Below are positions 1 through 8,306 of a stretch of DNA of 64,000 nt, in pieces (positions within the stretch are counted from its first letter, which is position 1; each line of letters starts with the position of its first letter). Source of the stretch: Clostridiales bacterium (GTDB lineage: Bacteria > Bacillota > Clostridia > Christensenellales > Pumilibacteraceae). Location: assembly GCA_022508505.1 (NCBI GenBank), contig JAFLVC010000004.1, positions 62,001 through 126,000 of the forward strand. The letters are read 5' to 3'. The position numbers were made by a program, and so were the translations under genes. The notes under the pieces are model-generated. The model had not been told where the DNA came from and searched no databases. It saw only the letters and a list, made by a program, of their open reading frames with translations.

Positions 1-100
1 TATTTACATATTAGATATATGCAAAAAAGATCGCATAAGTGATTACGACAAAAGCCGTCGAGGTTTTTGCGTTTTCCGCAAAACGCGGCAAAATATGCTA

Positions 101-129
101 TTGACTTATTCTTCAATATATGCTATATT
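101..129 (+). promoter_or_regulatory. SigA-type promoter of the ArsR gene, likely leaderless
   Basis: TTGACT at 101-106, a 17-base spacer and TATATT at 124-129. The predicted start point, about seven bases after the -10, falls on the A of the ATG at 136, and no Shine-Dalgarno sequence precedes that ATG. The mRNA is therefore probably leaderless. Confidence 0.7.
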
Positions 130-135
130 GCACAC

Positions 136-480
136 ATGAACAACACCATGCTCCTCGACAGCTATACCGCCGAAAAAGTTACGGAGTATTTGCCGAGCGA
201 CGGAGCGCTCGACTCGCTCAAGAACTTTTTCGACGCGCTATCCGACGTTACGCGGCTGAAAATCCTTTCGGCGCTGTCAGTTTCCGCCATGTGCGTGACA
301 GACCTTTCGAGGCTTACGGGAATCAATCAGACGACCGTTTCGCACCAGCTCCGCATTTTGAAAACGGCACGCGTCGTTTCGTGCAGGCGTCAAGGCAAGG
401 TCATGTTCTATTCGCTCAGCGGAAGCGACATTCCGCGCGTCATGAACATAGCTGTCGGCGCAGTTTTTAAACCCGATTAA
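136..480 (+). CDS. ArsR/SmtB-family transcriptional regulator
   Basis: A 114-residue winged-helix repressor. The recognition-helix region reads [16 protein letters not shown], followed by a wing (RRQGKVMFYSL), which is characteristic of ArsR/SmtB proteins. The family binds operator DNA as a dimer and usually releases it when a metal or small ligand binds. Here the usual alpha3 CxC motif is replaced by CVTD and the C-terminal helix lacks the D-x-H...H-x2-E zinc site, so the inducer cannot be inferred. An in-frame ATG at 67 exists, but it lies upstream of the promoter; the ATG at 136 fits the promoter. An internal ATG at 148 is also possible. ung follows after 15 bases and may be co-transcribed. 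Confidence 0.85.
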   Translation: MNNTMLLDSYTAEKVTEYLPSDGALDSLKNFFDALSDVTRLKILSALSVSAMCVTDLSRLTGINQTTVSHQLRILKTARVVSCRRQGKVMFYSLSGSDIPRVMNIAVGAVFKPD

Positions 481-495
481 AGAATTGGAGAACTC

Positions 496-1212
496 ATGAT
501 AATCACCGAAAAATGGGATGAGGTTTTGAAGGACGAGTACGAAAAGCCGTACTTTCAAAAATTGATGGCAGACGTCGAGCGCGAGTACGAAACGGCAACC
601 GTTTACCCGCCTCGCGACTGCATTTTTGCCGCGCCTAAGTTCGTCGACTACGACAAGGTGCGCGTCGTCATTCTCGGTCAAGATCCGTACCACGGCGAAG
701 GCCAGGCGAACGGGCTCGCCTTTGCGGTAAACCAAGGCGTGGAAGCCCCGCCCTCGCTTGTCAATATTTTTACGGAGCTACAGTCGGACACCGGCTACAA
801 GCCGAACGACGGCACGACGCTTATCGGTTGGGCTAAACAGGGCGTGCTGCTCCTTAACGCCGCGCTCACCGTGCGCGCCGGATCTCCGCAGTCGCATTCC
901 AACCTCGGTTGGCACAACCTGACCGACGCCATGATTTCCGCGCTCAACAAGCGCGAAAAACCCGTCGCGTACATTCTTTGGGGCATGAACGCGCGGCAAA
1001 AGGCAGTCCTCATCGACAAGCGTAACTTTATACTCTCGTCGCCGCACCCCAGTCCGCTTTCCGCTTACCGCGGGTTTTTCGGCTCCAAGCCGTTTACAAA
1101 GGTCAACGAGTGGCTTGTCAAGAACGGCATTCCCCCCGTGTATTGGCAGTATACCGGAAACTTCGAGCCGGCGGCGTACTACAAGACGTCGGGAAATATT
1201 AAAAGAGTATAA
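496..1212 (+). CDS. ung: Uracil-DNA glycosylase (family 1)
   Basis: Removes uracil from DNA by cleaving the N-glycosidic bond, the first step of base excision repair. The 238-residue protein has the family-1 water-activating motif GQDPYHGE with catalytic Asp63 and His66, the uracil-pocket segment LLLNAALTV, and the DNA-intercalation loop HPSPLSAYRGFFG carrying the catalytic His. Length and motif order match bacterial Ung throughout. The start follows TTGGAGAACTC, a good ribosome site. It lies 15 bases after the ArsR gene and ends at an intrinsic terminator near 1297. Identification is secure; the linkage to a regulator looks positional rather than functional. Confidence 0.97.
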   Translation: MIITEKWDEVLKDEYEKPYFQKLMADVEREYETATVYPPRDCIFAAPKFVDYDKVRVVILGQDPYHGEGQANGLAFAVNQGVEAPPSLVNIFTELQSDTGYKPNDGTTLIGWAKQGVLLLNAALTVRAGSPQSHSNLGWHNLTDAMISALNKREKPVAYILWGMNARQKAVLIDKRNFILSSPHPSPLSAYRGFFGSKPFTKVNEWLVKNGIPPVYWQYTGNFEPAAYYKTSGNIKRV

Positions 1213-1296
1213 ATAGTGATACCGTTCGCTGTGTGAACGGCGATATTCCGTTGTGCGGAGTGATATTGCGCCTGACGGCGCAGTTAATAAGAGGGT

Positions 1297-1319
1297 GCCG
1301 ACACTGTCGGCGCTTTTTT
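1297..1319 (+). terminator. Intrinsic terminator after ung
   Basis: Stem GCCGAC (1297-1302), loop ACT, GTCGGC (1306-1311), followed by GCTTTTTT. Ends the ArsR-ung transcript. Confidence 0.85.
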
Positions 1320-1330
1320 ATGGCGTTCTT

Positions 1331-1423
1331 GTCGAAAATGGCGGGTATTCTGTGTTTTCGCGGTTTTGCGAAATTTGCGGGTACTCAAAAAAACCGCGTT
1401 TGTGTCGAAAATGGCGTGTACTC
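1331..1423 (+). repeat. Three imperfect ~20-bp direct repeats, 36-37 bp period
   Basis: Copies at 1331-1350, 1367-1386 and 1404-1423 share the pattern GTCGAAAATGGCG followed by GGTA(T/C)TC; the middle copy is the most divergent. They fill the gap between the ung terminator and the protease promoter. The rest of this roughly 300-base gap holds no gene. The 36-37 bp phase is about 3.5 helical turns, so this may be an operator array or a remnant of a tandem repeat. Confidence 0.6.
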
Positions 1424-1474
1424 ACTCTATTCGACACCCTTTTCGCCCACAAGAGATAAATTGCCGTCAAGATG

Positions 1475-1503
1475 TTTACAAATGCCCTTGAATGTGGTAT
1501 AAT
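1475..1503 (+). promoter_or_regulatory. SigA-type promoter of the protease gene, likely leaderless
   Basis: TTTACA at 1475-1480, a 17-base spacer and a perfect TATAAT at 1498-1503. The ATG at 1510 begins exactly where transcription should start and has no ribosome site in front of it. Confidence 0.75.
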
Positions 1504-1509
1504 GTCGGT

Positions 1510-2760
1510 ATGAAAAATGACGGAAAATACCAAGAGACTGTCGACGCGCAAGCCGAATCCGAGCGCGGCGACAGCCACGTATACGGCAACGGCAACAAGC
1601 GCGACACCAAGCTGCTTTGGATAGTCATTATCGTTATGACTGTGATATGCGCTGCCGTCGGGGTGATTTCTTCCGTTTTGACCGGATATTTTATGCGGCG
1701 CGGCGCTAAGCCCATCAAGATAGATTCGACGTACAAGTACGAGGCGATCTCCGCCGTCGTCGAGGCGAGAAAGCCGTGCATTGTCGAGATCGAGGCGGGC
1801 GGGCACGGCAGCGGCGTCATCACCAAGCTTGAAAGCAACAAGATTTTTATTCTTACCAACTACCACGTCATTCAAAACAACCTCACTAACGTCAAGGTCA
1901 GGTTTATGGGCGCGGACGAGTGGTACATCAACGTAAAAGTCTTGGGCTACGACATCGATTTCGACGTGGCGGTCCTCACGATAGACAGCAGTACCGCGCC
2001 GTTCGAGGTGTTTCAGCTCGACGGGAGCGACTGCTTTTCACGCACCGCGACCTACAAAGAGGGGGATTTGGTCGTCGCGATAGGCAACGCCATGGGTCAC
2101 GGCATTGCCGCATACGACGGCATTATCTCAAGGCGCAGCGAGGTCATCACGACGGACAGCAACGGCGGTACCGATATTGCGGTGCTTCGCACGACGGCGG
2201 CGTTAAACCACGGTATGAGCGGCGGCGGGTTGTTCGACACCGAGGGGCGGCTTATCGGACTCAACGTAGCGCGAATGTCAAGTTTTTCCAACGACAGCGT
2301 AGACGATTCAAGCTACGCCGTGCCCATTTCCATAGTGTATCCGCTGTACAAGCAGATTTTGGCGCACGGTAACGGCGGGCAAATAGATAAGCTTTTGGAT
2401 ATTGACGCAAAGAACACCAAGATTTTGGCGGGCTCGAAAACGTCGGTCGGAGCCGTTCATATTTACACGGAAAGCTTCGGCGGGTTTACCGCCGAATACA
2501 GAAGCGGCGGCAAGCTTACCGTCATCGCTATCGACGGCGGCGACAAGCCCGCAAAAGCGGTCAAGGAAGGCGACGTCATCAAGGCGATCGGCGTTTCGGA
2601 ATATTCGGTAAACGTCACGAGCAATATTTGCGACCTGTGCAGCGAGCTTTTGCGCTACCGCCAGAACGCGTTTTCAGGCAGCGCGCTCGCATTCACTATT
2701 GAACGCGACGGCAAGACGCGCTCGGTGCCCGTCGACGGCTTTTACAGGTTTGTGGACTAA
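1510..2760 (+). CDS. Membrane-anchored S1C (HtrA/DegP-like) serine protease
   Basis: A 416-residue protein with a cytoplasmic N-terminus, one membrane helix (about residues 35-59) and an extracytoplasmic chymotrypsin-fold domain. The triad is visible: His119 in LTNYHV, Asp152 in DFDVAVL, and Ser237 in GMSGGGLF, where the usual GNSGG is changed to GMSGG. The C-terminal 120 residues (VKEGDVIKAIG) look like a divergent PDZ domain, giving the HtrA layout of TM, protease, PDZ. Such proteases degrade or sense misfolded envelope proteins. The start is chosen from the promoter geometry; a longer frame from 1492 would begin inside the -10 box. A transglutaminase-like lipoprotein follows after 18 bases, suggesting an envelope operon. 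Confidence 0.88.
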   Translation: MKNDGKYQETVDAQAESERGDSHVYGNGNKRDTKLLWIVIIVMTVICAAVGVISSVLTGYFMRRGAKPIKIDSTYKYEAISAVVEARKPCIVEIEAGGHGSGVITKLESNKIFILTNYHVIQNNLTNVKVRFMGADEWYINVKVLGYDIDFDVAVLTIDSSTAPFEVFQLDGSDCFSRTATYKEGDLVVAIGNAMGHGIAAYDGIISRRSEVITTDSNGGTDIAVLRTTAALNHGMSGGGLFDTEGRLIGLNVARMSSFSNDSVDDSSYAVPISIVYPLYKQILAHGNGGQIDKLLDIDAKNTKILAGSKTSVGAVHIYTESFGGFTAEYRSGGKLTVIAIDGGDKPAKAVKEGDVIKAIGVSEYSVNVTSNICDLCSELLRYRQNAFSGSALAFTIERDGKTRSVPVDGFYRFVD

Positions 2761-2778
2761 TGAGGAAGTAGGGCAGGC

Positions 2779-3924
2779 ATGATAAAAACTACGCCACACA
2801 TAATAAATCGCGCGGCGCGAATCTTTGCCGTTATTCTCGCGGCGGTGCTGTTCGCTCTGCCGCTTGTCGGCTGCTCTTCGGGCGGAAGCTCGCCCAATCT
2901 ATCCCCGCACCTCATAAAAACGCCCGACTCCGCGCCCGTGCGCCCCATAGACGAGATGGATAGCGCCGAGCTTTCCGCTTACACGCTCCCGCTCTCTACC
3001 GAGCAGTACCGCGCGCGCGTCGACGAGCTCTTTTTGACAGTAGTCGACCTCGGAAAAAAGCCCGTTCTTTCCGCCGACGACCCGGTTAAGCCTATTTACG
3101 ACGCGGCGATCGCTGTTTTGGACCGGTACATTCTCAACGCTTGGCACAGCGCCGCCGACGGCGAGTTCCGCAAGGTCCATACCATTCACGATTACATGGT
3201 GTACTACATAGCTTACGACTTCAAGCTGTACGACGACTATCAGGGCGGCGCGGCAGTCGACAATAACCCCGCTTTCGACATCGACGGCGTGTTCTTGAAC
3301 AAGCGCGCCGTGTGTAACGGCTTGAGCCGCGCGGTATCATTCTTGTGCGCTATAGAGGGGATACAGAGTATGCGCGTAACCGGCACGTACCTCGGCGGGC
3401 CGCATGCCTGGAACAAGGTCTATGTCGACGGAGTGTGGTACAATTTGGACGTCACGGCCGACTCAGCAAACTACACTCTCGACAATGGCGCTACATACAA
3501 AAAGCAGCTTTCGCACGGGTACTTCCTGCTTTCGGACAGGACGTATATGCGGTTCTCCGAAACGGGCGAGCCGTCGGGCGCGCACATCTTTACGCCGACC
3601 GTCGAGGCCAATACCGATTACGATTACTACGACGGCATATTCGCGGTGGGCGACAATCATTATCCGCTGACCATTACGAGCAAGGAAGAGCTCAACGCGC
3701 TGTTTACAGATATCGGCAAGCTGGGCGGACGTGTGGGCAAGATAGAGGTCAAGCTCTCTTTCCCCGATAAGGACGCGTCGAGCGTGAACAGCGGCGACAT
3801 CTACGCCAAGGAAATTGCCGCCGCCTACAAAAAGCTGGACAGTCCCGACTTTTCAATAACAAAGACGAGTACGCCGTACATGCGCTATCCAAACGGCGTG
3901 TACCTGTTTCTAATGTATAATTAA
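2779..3924 (+). CDS. Transglutaminase-like lipoprotein
   Basis: 381 residues with a lipoprotein signal peptide: charged N-terminus, hydrophobic core, lipobox LVGC with Cys32 as the lipidated residue. The central part is a transglutaminase/protease-like core with Cys179 in RAVCNGLSRA, His209 in GGPHAWNKV and Asp224 in WYNLDVT, the papain-like Cys-His-Asp triad. Members of this superfamily cleave or cross-link peptide bonds in extracellular proteins or peptidoglycan. The last 130 residues are not recognised. It is 18 bases downstream of the membrane protease and probably translated from the same mRNA; both act outside the membrane. It ends at a terminator shared with the convergent acyl carrier protein gene. 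Confidence 0.85.
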   Translation: MIKTTPHIINRAARIFAVILAAVLFALPLVGCSSGGSSPNLSPHLIKTPDSAPVRPIDEMDSAELSAYTLPLSTEQYRARVDELFLTVVDLGKKPVLSADDPVKPIYDAAIAVLDRYILNAWHSAADGEFRKVHTIHDYMVYYIAYDFKLYDDYQGGAAVDNNPAFDIDGVFLNKRAVCNGLSRAVSFLCAIEGIQSMRVTGTYLGGPHAWNKVYVDGVWYNLDVTADSANYTLDNGATYKKQLSHGYFLLSDRTYMRFSETGEPSGAHIFTPTVEANTDYDYYDGIFAVGDNHYPLTITSKEELNALFTDIGKLGGRVGKIEVKLSFPDKDASSVNSGDIYAKEIAAAYKKLDSPDFSITKTSTPYMRYPNGVYLFLMYN

Positions 3925-3942
3925 AGGCAAAAACCGCACAAT

Positions 3943-3974
3943 AAAACCCGCGAAAGTATCCTTCCGCGGGTTTT
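3943..3974. terminator. Bidirectional terminator between convergent genes
   Basis: AAAACCCGCG (3943-3952) pairs with CGCGGGTTTT (3965-3974). A-run and T-run flank both sides, so it can serve the lipoprotein gene on the plus strand and acpP on the minus strand. Confidence 0.9.
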
Positions 3975-3987
3975 ATGTCGCTTGATT

Positions 3988-4209
3988 TTAGTGGCTCTCT
4001 ACGTAGTCGACGAGATCGCCTACGGTGTGGACGGTCTCCATTGCGTCGTCCTCGATTGTCTTGCCAGTCTCGGACTCGAGGTTGAACATGAGCTCCATGA
4101 TGGCGAGCGAATCGGCCTTGAGGTCTTTGACGAAGTCGGTTTCGCGCGTGATCGACTCGGGTGCGACGCCGAAGTAGTCGGCGAGGTCTTTTTGCAGTTT
4201 TTCAAACAT
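3988..4209 (-). CDS. acpP: Acyl carrier protein
   Basis: 73 residues, acidic, with the phosphopantetheine attachment motif ADSLAIMEL (Ser34) and the typical ACP four-helix length. It carries acyl intermediates as thioesters in fatty-acid or related synthesis. AAGGAG sits at good spacing from the ATG. It is the last gene of a minus-strand run ilvD, leuB-like, acpP, with 54 bases before it. A TATAAT-like box (4237-4242) with a TTTACA 15 bases upstream overlaps the end of the upstream gene and could give it its own weak promoter. No fatty-acid genes are adjacent, so it could be a specialised carrier; the sequence itself looks like a standard AcpP. Confidence 0.93.
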   Translation of the reverse strand: MFEKLQKDLADYFGVAPESITRETDFVKDLKADSLAIMELMFNLESETGKTIEDDAMETVHTVGDLVDYVESH

Positions 4210-4263
4210 GATTTTAACTCCTTGATTGTTTTCTGTATTATAAGACGCGCGGCGTCCTGTAAA

Positions 4264-5340
4264 CTATTTGTTGAGGATGGTGAGCGCGATTTCTTCGGTC
4301 ATGCGCGAGCACGACACGCTCTTTTTGTCGCCGGCAATGTCGGCGGTGCGAAGACCTTTTGCGAGCACCTTGTGTACGGCGGTTTCAATCGCGTACGCCT
4401 CGTTGATGAGCTGCAGCGAGTTGGAAAGCATCATCGCCGTTGCGAGAATCATCGATATCGGGTTGACCTCGTCCTTGCCCGCTATTGTGTGCAACGCGCC
4501 GTGTATGGGACCGTACAGCCTGACCTTGCCGGTGCCGAGCGAGTGCGAGGGGAGCATTTGCCCGGAGCCGACCATGGCGGATGCTTGCTCGGACAGTATG
4601 CGCCCGAACAGGTTGCCCGTCACTATGACGTCGAACTGCGACGGGTCCTTCAACAGTCTGCTGATGCAGTCGAGCAGGAGAATGGGCTGTAGCTTGACGT
4701 CGGGATAGCGCTTTGCGACGCGCTCAAACGTCGCGCGCCACAGCTTGCCTGTGTCGAGAATGCTCGACATGTCGACGCTCGTAACTCTTTTGCGGCGCGT
4801 CCTTGCGACCTCGAATGCGACCTCGGCTATGCGCTCGATCTCGGATATCGAGTAGACGGTGGTGTCGAACGCTTCTTGTCCGAGCGCGCCGTCGCGGAAG
4901 CCGTGAGCGCCGAAATATACGCCGCCCGAAATCTCGCGTATCATCAAGATGTCGATGCCCTTTTTGGCGATGTCGTGATTGAGCGGACAAGAGTTAATCA
5001 TCTCGCTGTAAAGCTGTACCGGCTTGAGGTTGGCAAACAGCCCGAGCCCCGAGCGGAGCTCCCACAGACCGTGTTCGGGACGGAGATGAGGCTTGAAGTT
5101 GTCCCACTTAGGTCCGCCGACAGGTCCGCGTATGACCGCGTCCGAGCTTTTGCACACCTCGAGCGTCTCTTCGGGGAGGGGTACGCCCACTTTGTCGAGT
5201 GCGGCGCCGCCGAACGGCATTTTGTTCAGGTTGAACTTGTGCCCGAACTTGCTCTCTATCGCCGAAAGCACGGTGGAAGCCGCGTTCATTACCTCGGGTC
5301 CGACGCCGTCGCCGGGCAGCATAGTGATATCGTATTCCAT
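4264..5340 (-). CDS. leuB: 3-isopropylmalate dehydrogenase homologue with altered active site
   Basis: 358 residues, aligning end to end with LeuB (beta-decarboxylating dehydrogenase): LPGDGVGPEV at the N-terminus, GPVGGPKWDN, the substrate arginines in LRPEHG, ELRSG and MIREI (Arg87, Arg96, Arg135), and Tyr142 in GGVYFG. Residues normally essential are changed. The catalytic lysine of the VDKANVL motif is Met191 (VDMSSIL), the metal-binding Asp of GDILSD is Arg247 (GRILSE), and the cofactor motif HGSAPDIAG reads HGALHTIAG. Asp224 is kept. The reading frame is intact, so this may be a pseudoenzyme or an enzyme with new chemistry. It lies 45 bases after ilvD, as expected for branched-chain amino-acid synthesis. 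Family call sure, activity doubtful. Confidence 0.85.
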   Translation of the reverse strand: MEYDITMLPGDGVGPEVMNAASTVLSAIESKFGHKFNLNKMPFGGAALDKVGVPLPEETLEVCKSSDAVIRGPVGGPKWDNFKPHLRPEHGLWELRSGLGLFANLKPVQLYSEMINSCPLNHDIAKKGIDILMIREISGGVYFGAHGFRDGALGQEAFDTTVYSISEIERIAEVAFEVARTRRKRVTSVDMSSILDTGKLWRATFERVAKRYPDVKLQPILLLDCISRLLKDPSQFDVIVTGNLFGRILSEQASAMVGSGQMLPSHSLGTGKVRLYGPIHGALHTIAGKDEVNPISMILATAMMLSNSLQLINEAYAIETAVHKVLAKGLRTADIAGDKKSVSCSRMTEEIALTILNK

Positions 5341-5385
5341 GTCTTTTTCTCCTCGCTTAATTATTAGTTATTTTGTGAAGCTTTT

Positions 5386-7047
5386 TTAAAACTTCTTTTT
5401 CAAAACCGCGCCGTTTGACGCAGAAGTTACCAAATTCTGATAGCGCAACAGCCAGCCCGACACGTCGTTGTCGCGCGGACGGAGCTTTTTGCGCCGCGCT
5501 TCAAGCTGCTTTGCGGGGACGTCGAGCGTGAGCCTTCCCGCCGGAATGTCTATCTTGATGATGTCGCCGTCGGAAACTAAAGCGAGCTTGCCGTCTGCCG
5601 CTGCTTCGGGGCTTACGTGCCCGATTGCCGCGCCGCGCGTCGCGCCCGAGAACCGTCCGTCGGTGATGAGCGCGACGTCCTTGTCAAGCCCCATGCCGAC
5701 GAGCGCCGCCGTGGGGGAAAGCATTTCGCGCATTCCAGGTCCGCCTGCGGGCCCCTCGTAGCGAATGACCACTACGTCGCCCTTTTGGATTCTGCCCGAA
5801 TATATGGCGGCTACGGCGTCCTCCTCGCAGTTGAAGCACTTTGCCTTGCCGTTGAATACGAGCATCGACTTGTCGACCGCCGACCGCTTGACAACCGCGC
5901 CTTGTTCCGCGAGATTGCCTTTGAGCACGGCAAGTCCGCCGGTCGGGGACACGGGCGAGTCGATCTTGTGAATGACGTTTTCGTCCTTTACGTGCGCGTG
6001 CTCGTAGTCGTCCGCGAGCGCGCAGTTATGTACGGTGTGTACCGAGCCGTCGATAAGCCCCTTCTTGGCGAGCTCGTGAAGCACTGCCGGAACGCCGCCC
6101 GCGAGCCCGAAGTCCTCCATATCGGTCTCGCACATGGGCGAGAGCGTGCAAAGGGTGGGGGTTTTGTCCGATATGCTTTGAACGAGGTCGTAGTCAAGCG
6201 CGACGTTGCATTCCGCGGCTATCGCCAAAAGGTGAAGCAGAGTGTTGGTCGACGCGCCGAGCGCCATGTCGAGAGTGAGCGCATTTATAAACGCGCGCTT
6301 TGTCATTATCATTCGCGGCGCAACCGCTTCGCGAACTAACTTGCAAATAGCTTCGCCCGATTGTTTTGCAAGGCGGATGCGGTCCGCCGACACAGCGAGC
6401 GCCGTGCCGTTGTAGGGAAGAGCCATGCCGAGCGCTTCCAACGTGCAGCTCATCGAGTTTGCCGTGTACAGACCGCAGCAGCTGCCGCAGCCCGGGCAGG
6501 CGGCGTTTTCCATCGCTTCGAGCTCGGTCAGGCTCATCTTTCCGCTCTTGACCGCGCCTATTCCCTCGTACACAGACGAGAAACCTACCTTTTTGCCGTT
6601 AAGCTTGCCGCTCAGCATAGGTCCGCCCGAAACGAACACCGACGGAATGTTGACGCGCGCCGCGCCCATCAGCATTCCGGGAACTATCTTGTCGCAGCCC
6701 GGAATGAACACCGCGCCGTCGAACGCGTGGCCTATCAGCATGGTTTCCACGCTGTCGGCAATCAATTCGCGCGAGGGCAGAGAATACTTCATGCCCTTGT
6801 GTCCCATGGCAATCCCGTCGCACACGCCTATACTCGGAACGACTATCGGAGTGCAGCCGCCTGCATAAATTCCTGCCTTGACCGCGTCCTCTATGCGGTC
6901 GAGGTGCGCGTGCCCGGGCACGATTTCCGACCGCGCCGAAACGACGGCGATAAGCGGTTTTTGCAGATCGTCGTCAGAAAGTCCGAGGGCTTTTAAGAGG
7001 GCGCGCTGCGGCGCCTTTTCCATTGTTGTGCAAAGTTCTTGCGACAT
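5386..7047 (-). CDS. ilvD: Dihydroxy-acid dehydratase
   Basis: Converts 2,3-dihydroxy-isovalerate (or -methylvalerate) to the 2-keto acid, the third common step of valine and isoleucine synthesis. 553 residues, normal length. Iron-sulfur ligands are visible in PGCDKIVPG and [16 protein letters not shown], and the C-terminal half has [12 protein letters not shown] and [11 protein letters not shown], both diagnostic for the IlvD/Edd family. Preceded by a good promoter (7079-7107) and a GGGAGC ribosome site. It heads the minus-strand run ilvD, leuB-like, acpP. No ilvB, ilvC or leuCD lies in the window. Confidence 0.96.
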   Translation of the reverse strand: MSQELCTTMEKAPQRALLKALGLSDDDLQKPLIAVVSARSEIVPGHAHLDRIEDAVKAGIYAGGCTPIVVPSIGVCDGIAMGHKGMKYSLPSRELIADSVETMLIGHAFDGAVFIPGCDKIVPGMLMGAARVNIPSVFVSGGPMLSGKLNGKKVGFSSVYEGIGAVKSGKMSLTELEAMENAACPGCGSCCGLYTANSMSCTLEALGMALPYNGTALAVSADRIRLAKQSGEAICKLVREAVAPRMIMTKRAFINALTLDMALGASTNTLLHLLAIAAECNVALDYDLVQSISDKTPTLCTLSPMCETDMEDFGLAGGVPAVLHELAKKGLIDGSVHTVHNCALADDYEHAHVKDENVIHKIDSPVSPTGGLAVLKGNLAEQGAVVKRSAVDKSMLVFNGKAKCFNCEEDAVAAIYSGRIQKGDVVVIRYEGPAGGPGMREMLSPTAALVGMGLDKDVALITDGRFSGATRGAAIGHVSPEAAADGKLALVSDGDIIKIDIPAGRLTLDVPAKQLEARRKKLRPRDNDVSGWLLRYQNLVTSASNGAVLKKKF

Positions 7048-7078
7048 AGGTGCTCCCTATATTGGCATTATTTTATGT

Positions 7079-7107
7079 AGTATAGCACATCGCAGCGCGA
7101 TTGTCAA
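7079..7107 (-). promoter_or_regulatory. SigA-type promoter of ilvD
   Basis: On the minus strand TTGACA (7107-7102), 17-base spacer, TATACT (7084-7079), about 30 bases before the ilvD ATG. No T-box or leader peptide is evident in the short leader. Confidence 0.8.
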
Positions 7108-7130
7108 TTTTAAATGTAAATTTATAGCAT

Positions 7131-7166
7131 AAAAAAGCGCCAAACGCGAGGTTCGGCGCTAAAAAA
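7131..7166. terminator. Terminator after the small membrane protein gene
   Basis: AGCGCC (7136-7141) pairs with GGCGCT (7155-7160), extended by partly paired bases, and both flanks are runs of A or T. Serves the minus-strand gene ending at 7183. Confidence 0.8.
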
Positions 7167-7182
7167 CAGCGGTTTTTTATGT

Positions 7183-7500
7183 TTACAGCATGGGGATATT
7201 CCACTTTGCGAACACTTCGCGGATGGACGGCACCCAGGCGATGATCGAGCTCGTTACGAGGAACGCGGCTATGACGATGAAAATTATCTTGAAGATGATG
7301 TTGTCCGTCCAGCCGAGCGCATTGTAAAGCACTACGCAGATGGTGAGGCATTGTATAATCGTGCTTATAATGTTGACTGCGTCCATCGCACCCTGCGGTA
7401 CGTCCTGATAGACCATTATCCAACGCACGGTGATGACCACCACGTACAGCAGTAGTACGATTACCGACAGGAATTGGTCGAGCTTCCTTTCGTCTCTCAT
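7183..7500 (-). CDS. Small integral membrane protein, unrecognised
   Basis: 105 residues with three predicted membrane helices (about 11-29, 42-62, 70-92), a charged N-terminus (MRDERKLDQF) and a short amphipathic tail. No motif ties it to a known family. AGGAGG lies just upstream of the ATG and an AT-rich stretch with TATAAT (minus strand) lies before that, so it is probably expressed on its own. It is flanked by its own terminator and is not obviously linked to ilvD. Real coding is supported by the ribosome site, terminator and host-like base use; function unknown. Confidence 0.7.
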   Translation of the reverse strand: MRDERKLDQFLSVIVLLLYVVVITVRWIMVYQDVPQGAMDAVNIISTIIQCLTICVVLYNALGWTDNIIFKIIFIVIAAFLVTSSIIAWVPSIREVFAKWNIPML

Positions 7501-7619
7501 TTTGACCTCCTAAGTCTTTTATACCCAAATTATATAATAGGTTTATTAAATAATCATATAGACTACATTAAAATCAGATTAGAAAATGCAGACTTTGCAG
7601 AAAGGGGAATTAAGCGCCT

Positions 7620-8168
7620 TTACGCGACGCCCCAGCCCTTAAGCAGCGAATTTACGTCGGTGATTTCGGCGTCGTAGACTTCCTTGAGGTACTTGAGTCC
7701 GCCCTCGTAGTCCTCTTTGGTGAACGAGTCGGTCGCGTCCTTTGCTACGACGACGTTGTAGCCGAGGCAGTACGCGTCGGCGGAGGTGTGGCGTACGCAC
7801 ATGTGCGTGTGAAGTCCCGTCATGATGACGGTGTCCGCGCCGAGCTCTCTAAGCAAGAGATCGAGGTCGGTGTGGAAGAAACCGCTGTAACGGCGTTTGG
7901 GAACGACGTAGTCCTTGTCGCACAGCTCGAGCTCGGGAATGACTTTCGCGCCGTCGGTGCCCGCTATCGCGTGATCGCCCCACAATTTCAGCTCGTGGTC
8001 GACGCCCTTGAGATGCGCGTCGTTGCAGAATATTACGGGAACGCCCGCCTTTCTCGCGCCCTTCAACAGCTTCGCCGTCTTGGGAACGATCGCAAGCCCG
8101 CGGTCGCACTTGAGCGCGCCGGTGACGAAGTCGTTGAGCATGTCTACCACCAAAACTACAGGTTTCAT
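7620..8168 (-). CDS. Isochorismatase/nicotinamidase-family cysteine hydrolase
   Basis: 182 residues. The catalytic triad of the family is present: Asp9 in VVDMLNDF, Lys91 in VPKRRYSGF, and Cys124 in LHTHMCVRHT. A metal site like that of PncA is suggested by Asp50-x-His52 and His66 (GDHAIAGT). Such enzymes hydrolyse nicotinamide to nicotinate and ammonia, or related amides; the PncA-like metal residues favour a nicotinamidase role in NAD salvage, but substrate is not proven by sequence. Start supported by CTAGGAGG-type spacing and the promoter at 8194-8222. Monocistronic. Confidence 0.85.
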   Translation of the reverse strand: MKPVVLVVDMLNDFVTGALKCDRGLAIVPKTAKLLKGARKAGVPVIFCNDAHLKGVDHELKLWGDHAIAGTDGAKVIPELELCDKDYVVPKRRYSGFFHTDLDLLLRELGADTVIMTGLHTHMCVRHTSADAYCLGYNVVVAKDATDSFTKEDYEGGLKYLKEVYDAEITDVNSLLKGWGVA

Positions 8169-8193
8169 ATCTGCCTCCTAAAGTGTTTTGTAC

Positions 8194-8222
8194 ATTTTAG
8201 CACTTTGCGTGACATAAATCAA
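8194..8222 (-). promoter_or_regulatory. SigA-type promoter of the cysteine hydrolase gene
   Basis: Minus strand TTGATT (8222-8217), 17-base spacer, TAAAAT (8199-8194). Divergent from the promoter at 8252-8280. Confidence 0.65.
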
Positions 8223-8251
8223 ATGCTTTTACGGCAATTTCGGTATTTTGC

Positions 8252-8280
8252 TTGACCGACGGTATGATTTTGTGTATACT
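8252..8280 (+). promoter_or_regulatory. SigA-type promoter
   Basis: TTGACC (8252-8257), 17-base spacer, TATACT (8275-8280); serves the gene starting at 8307, which has an AAGGAG ribosome site. Confidence 0.75.
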
Positions 8281-8306
8281 TCTTAAAAAAGCACAAGGAG
8301 TGTATT

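Noticed and set aside
1331..1423. Possible CRISPR-like array before the protease gene
   Set aside because: Repeats are imperfect, only three, and the between-repeat spacers of 16-17 bp are too short.
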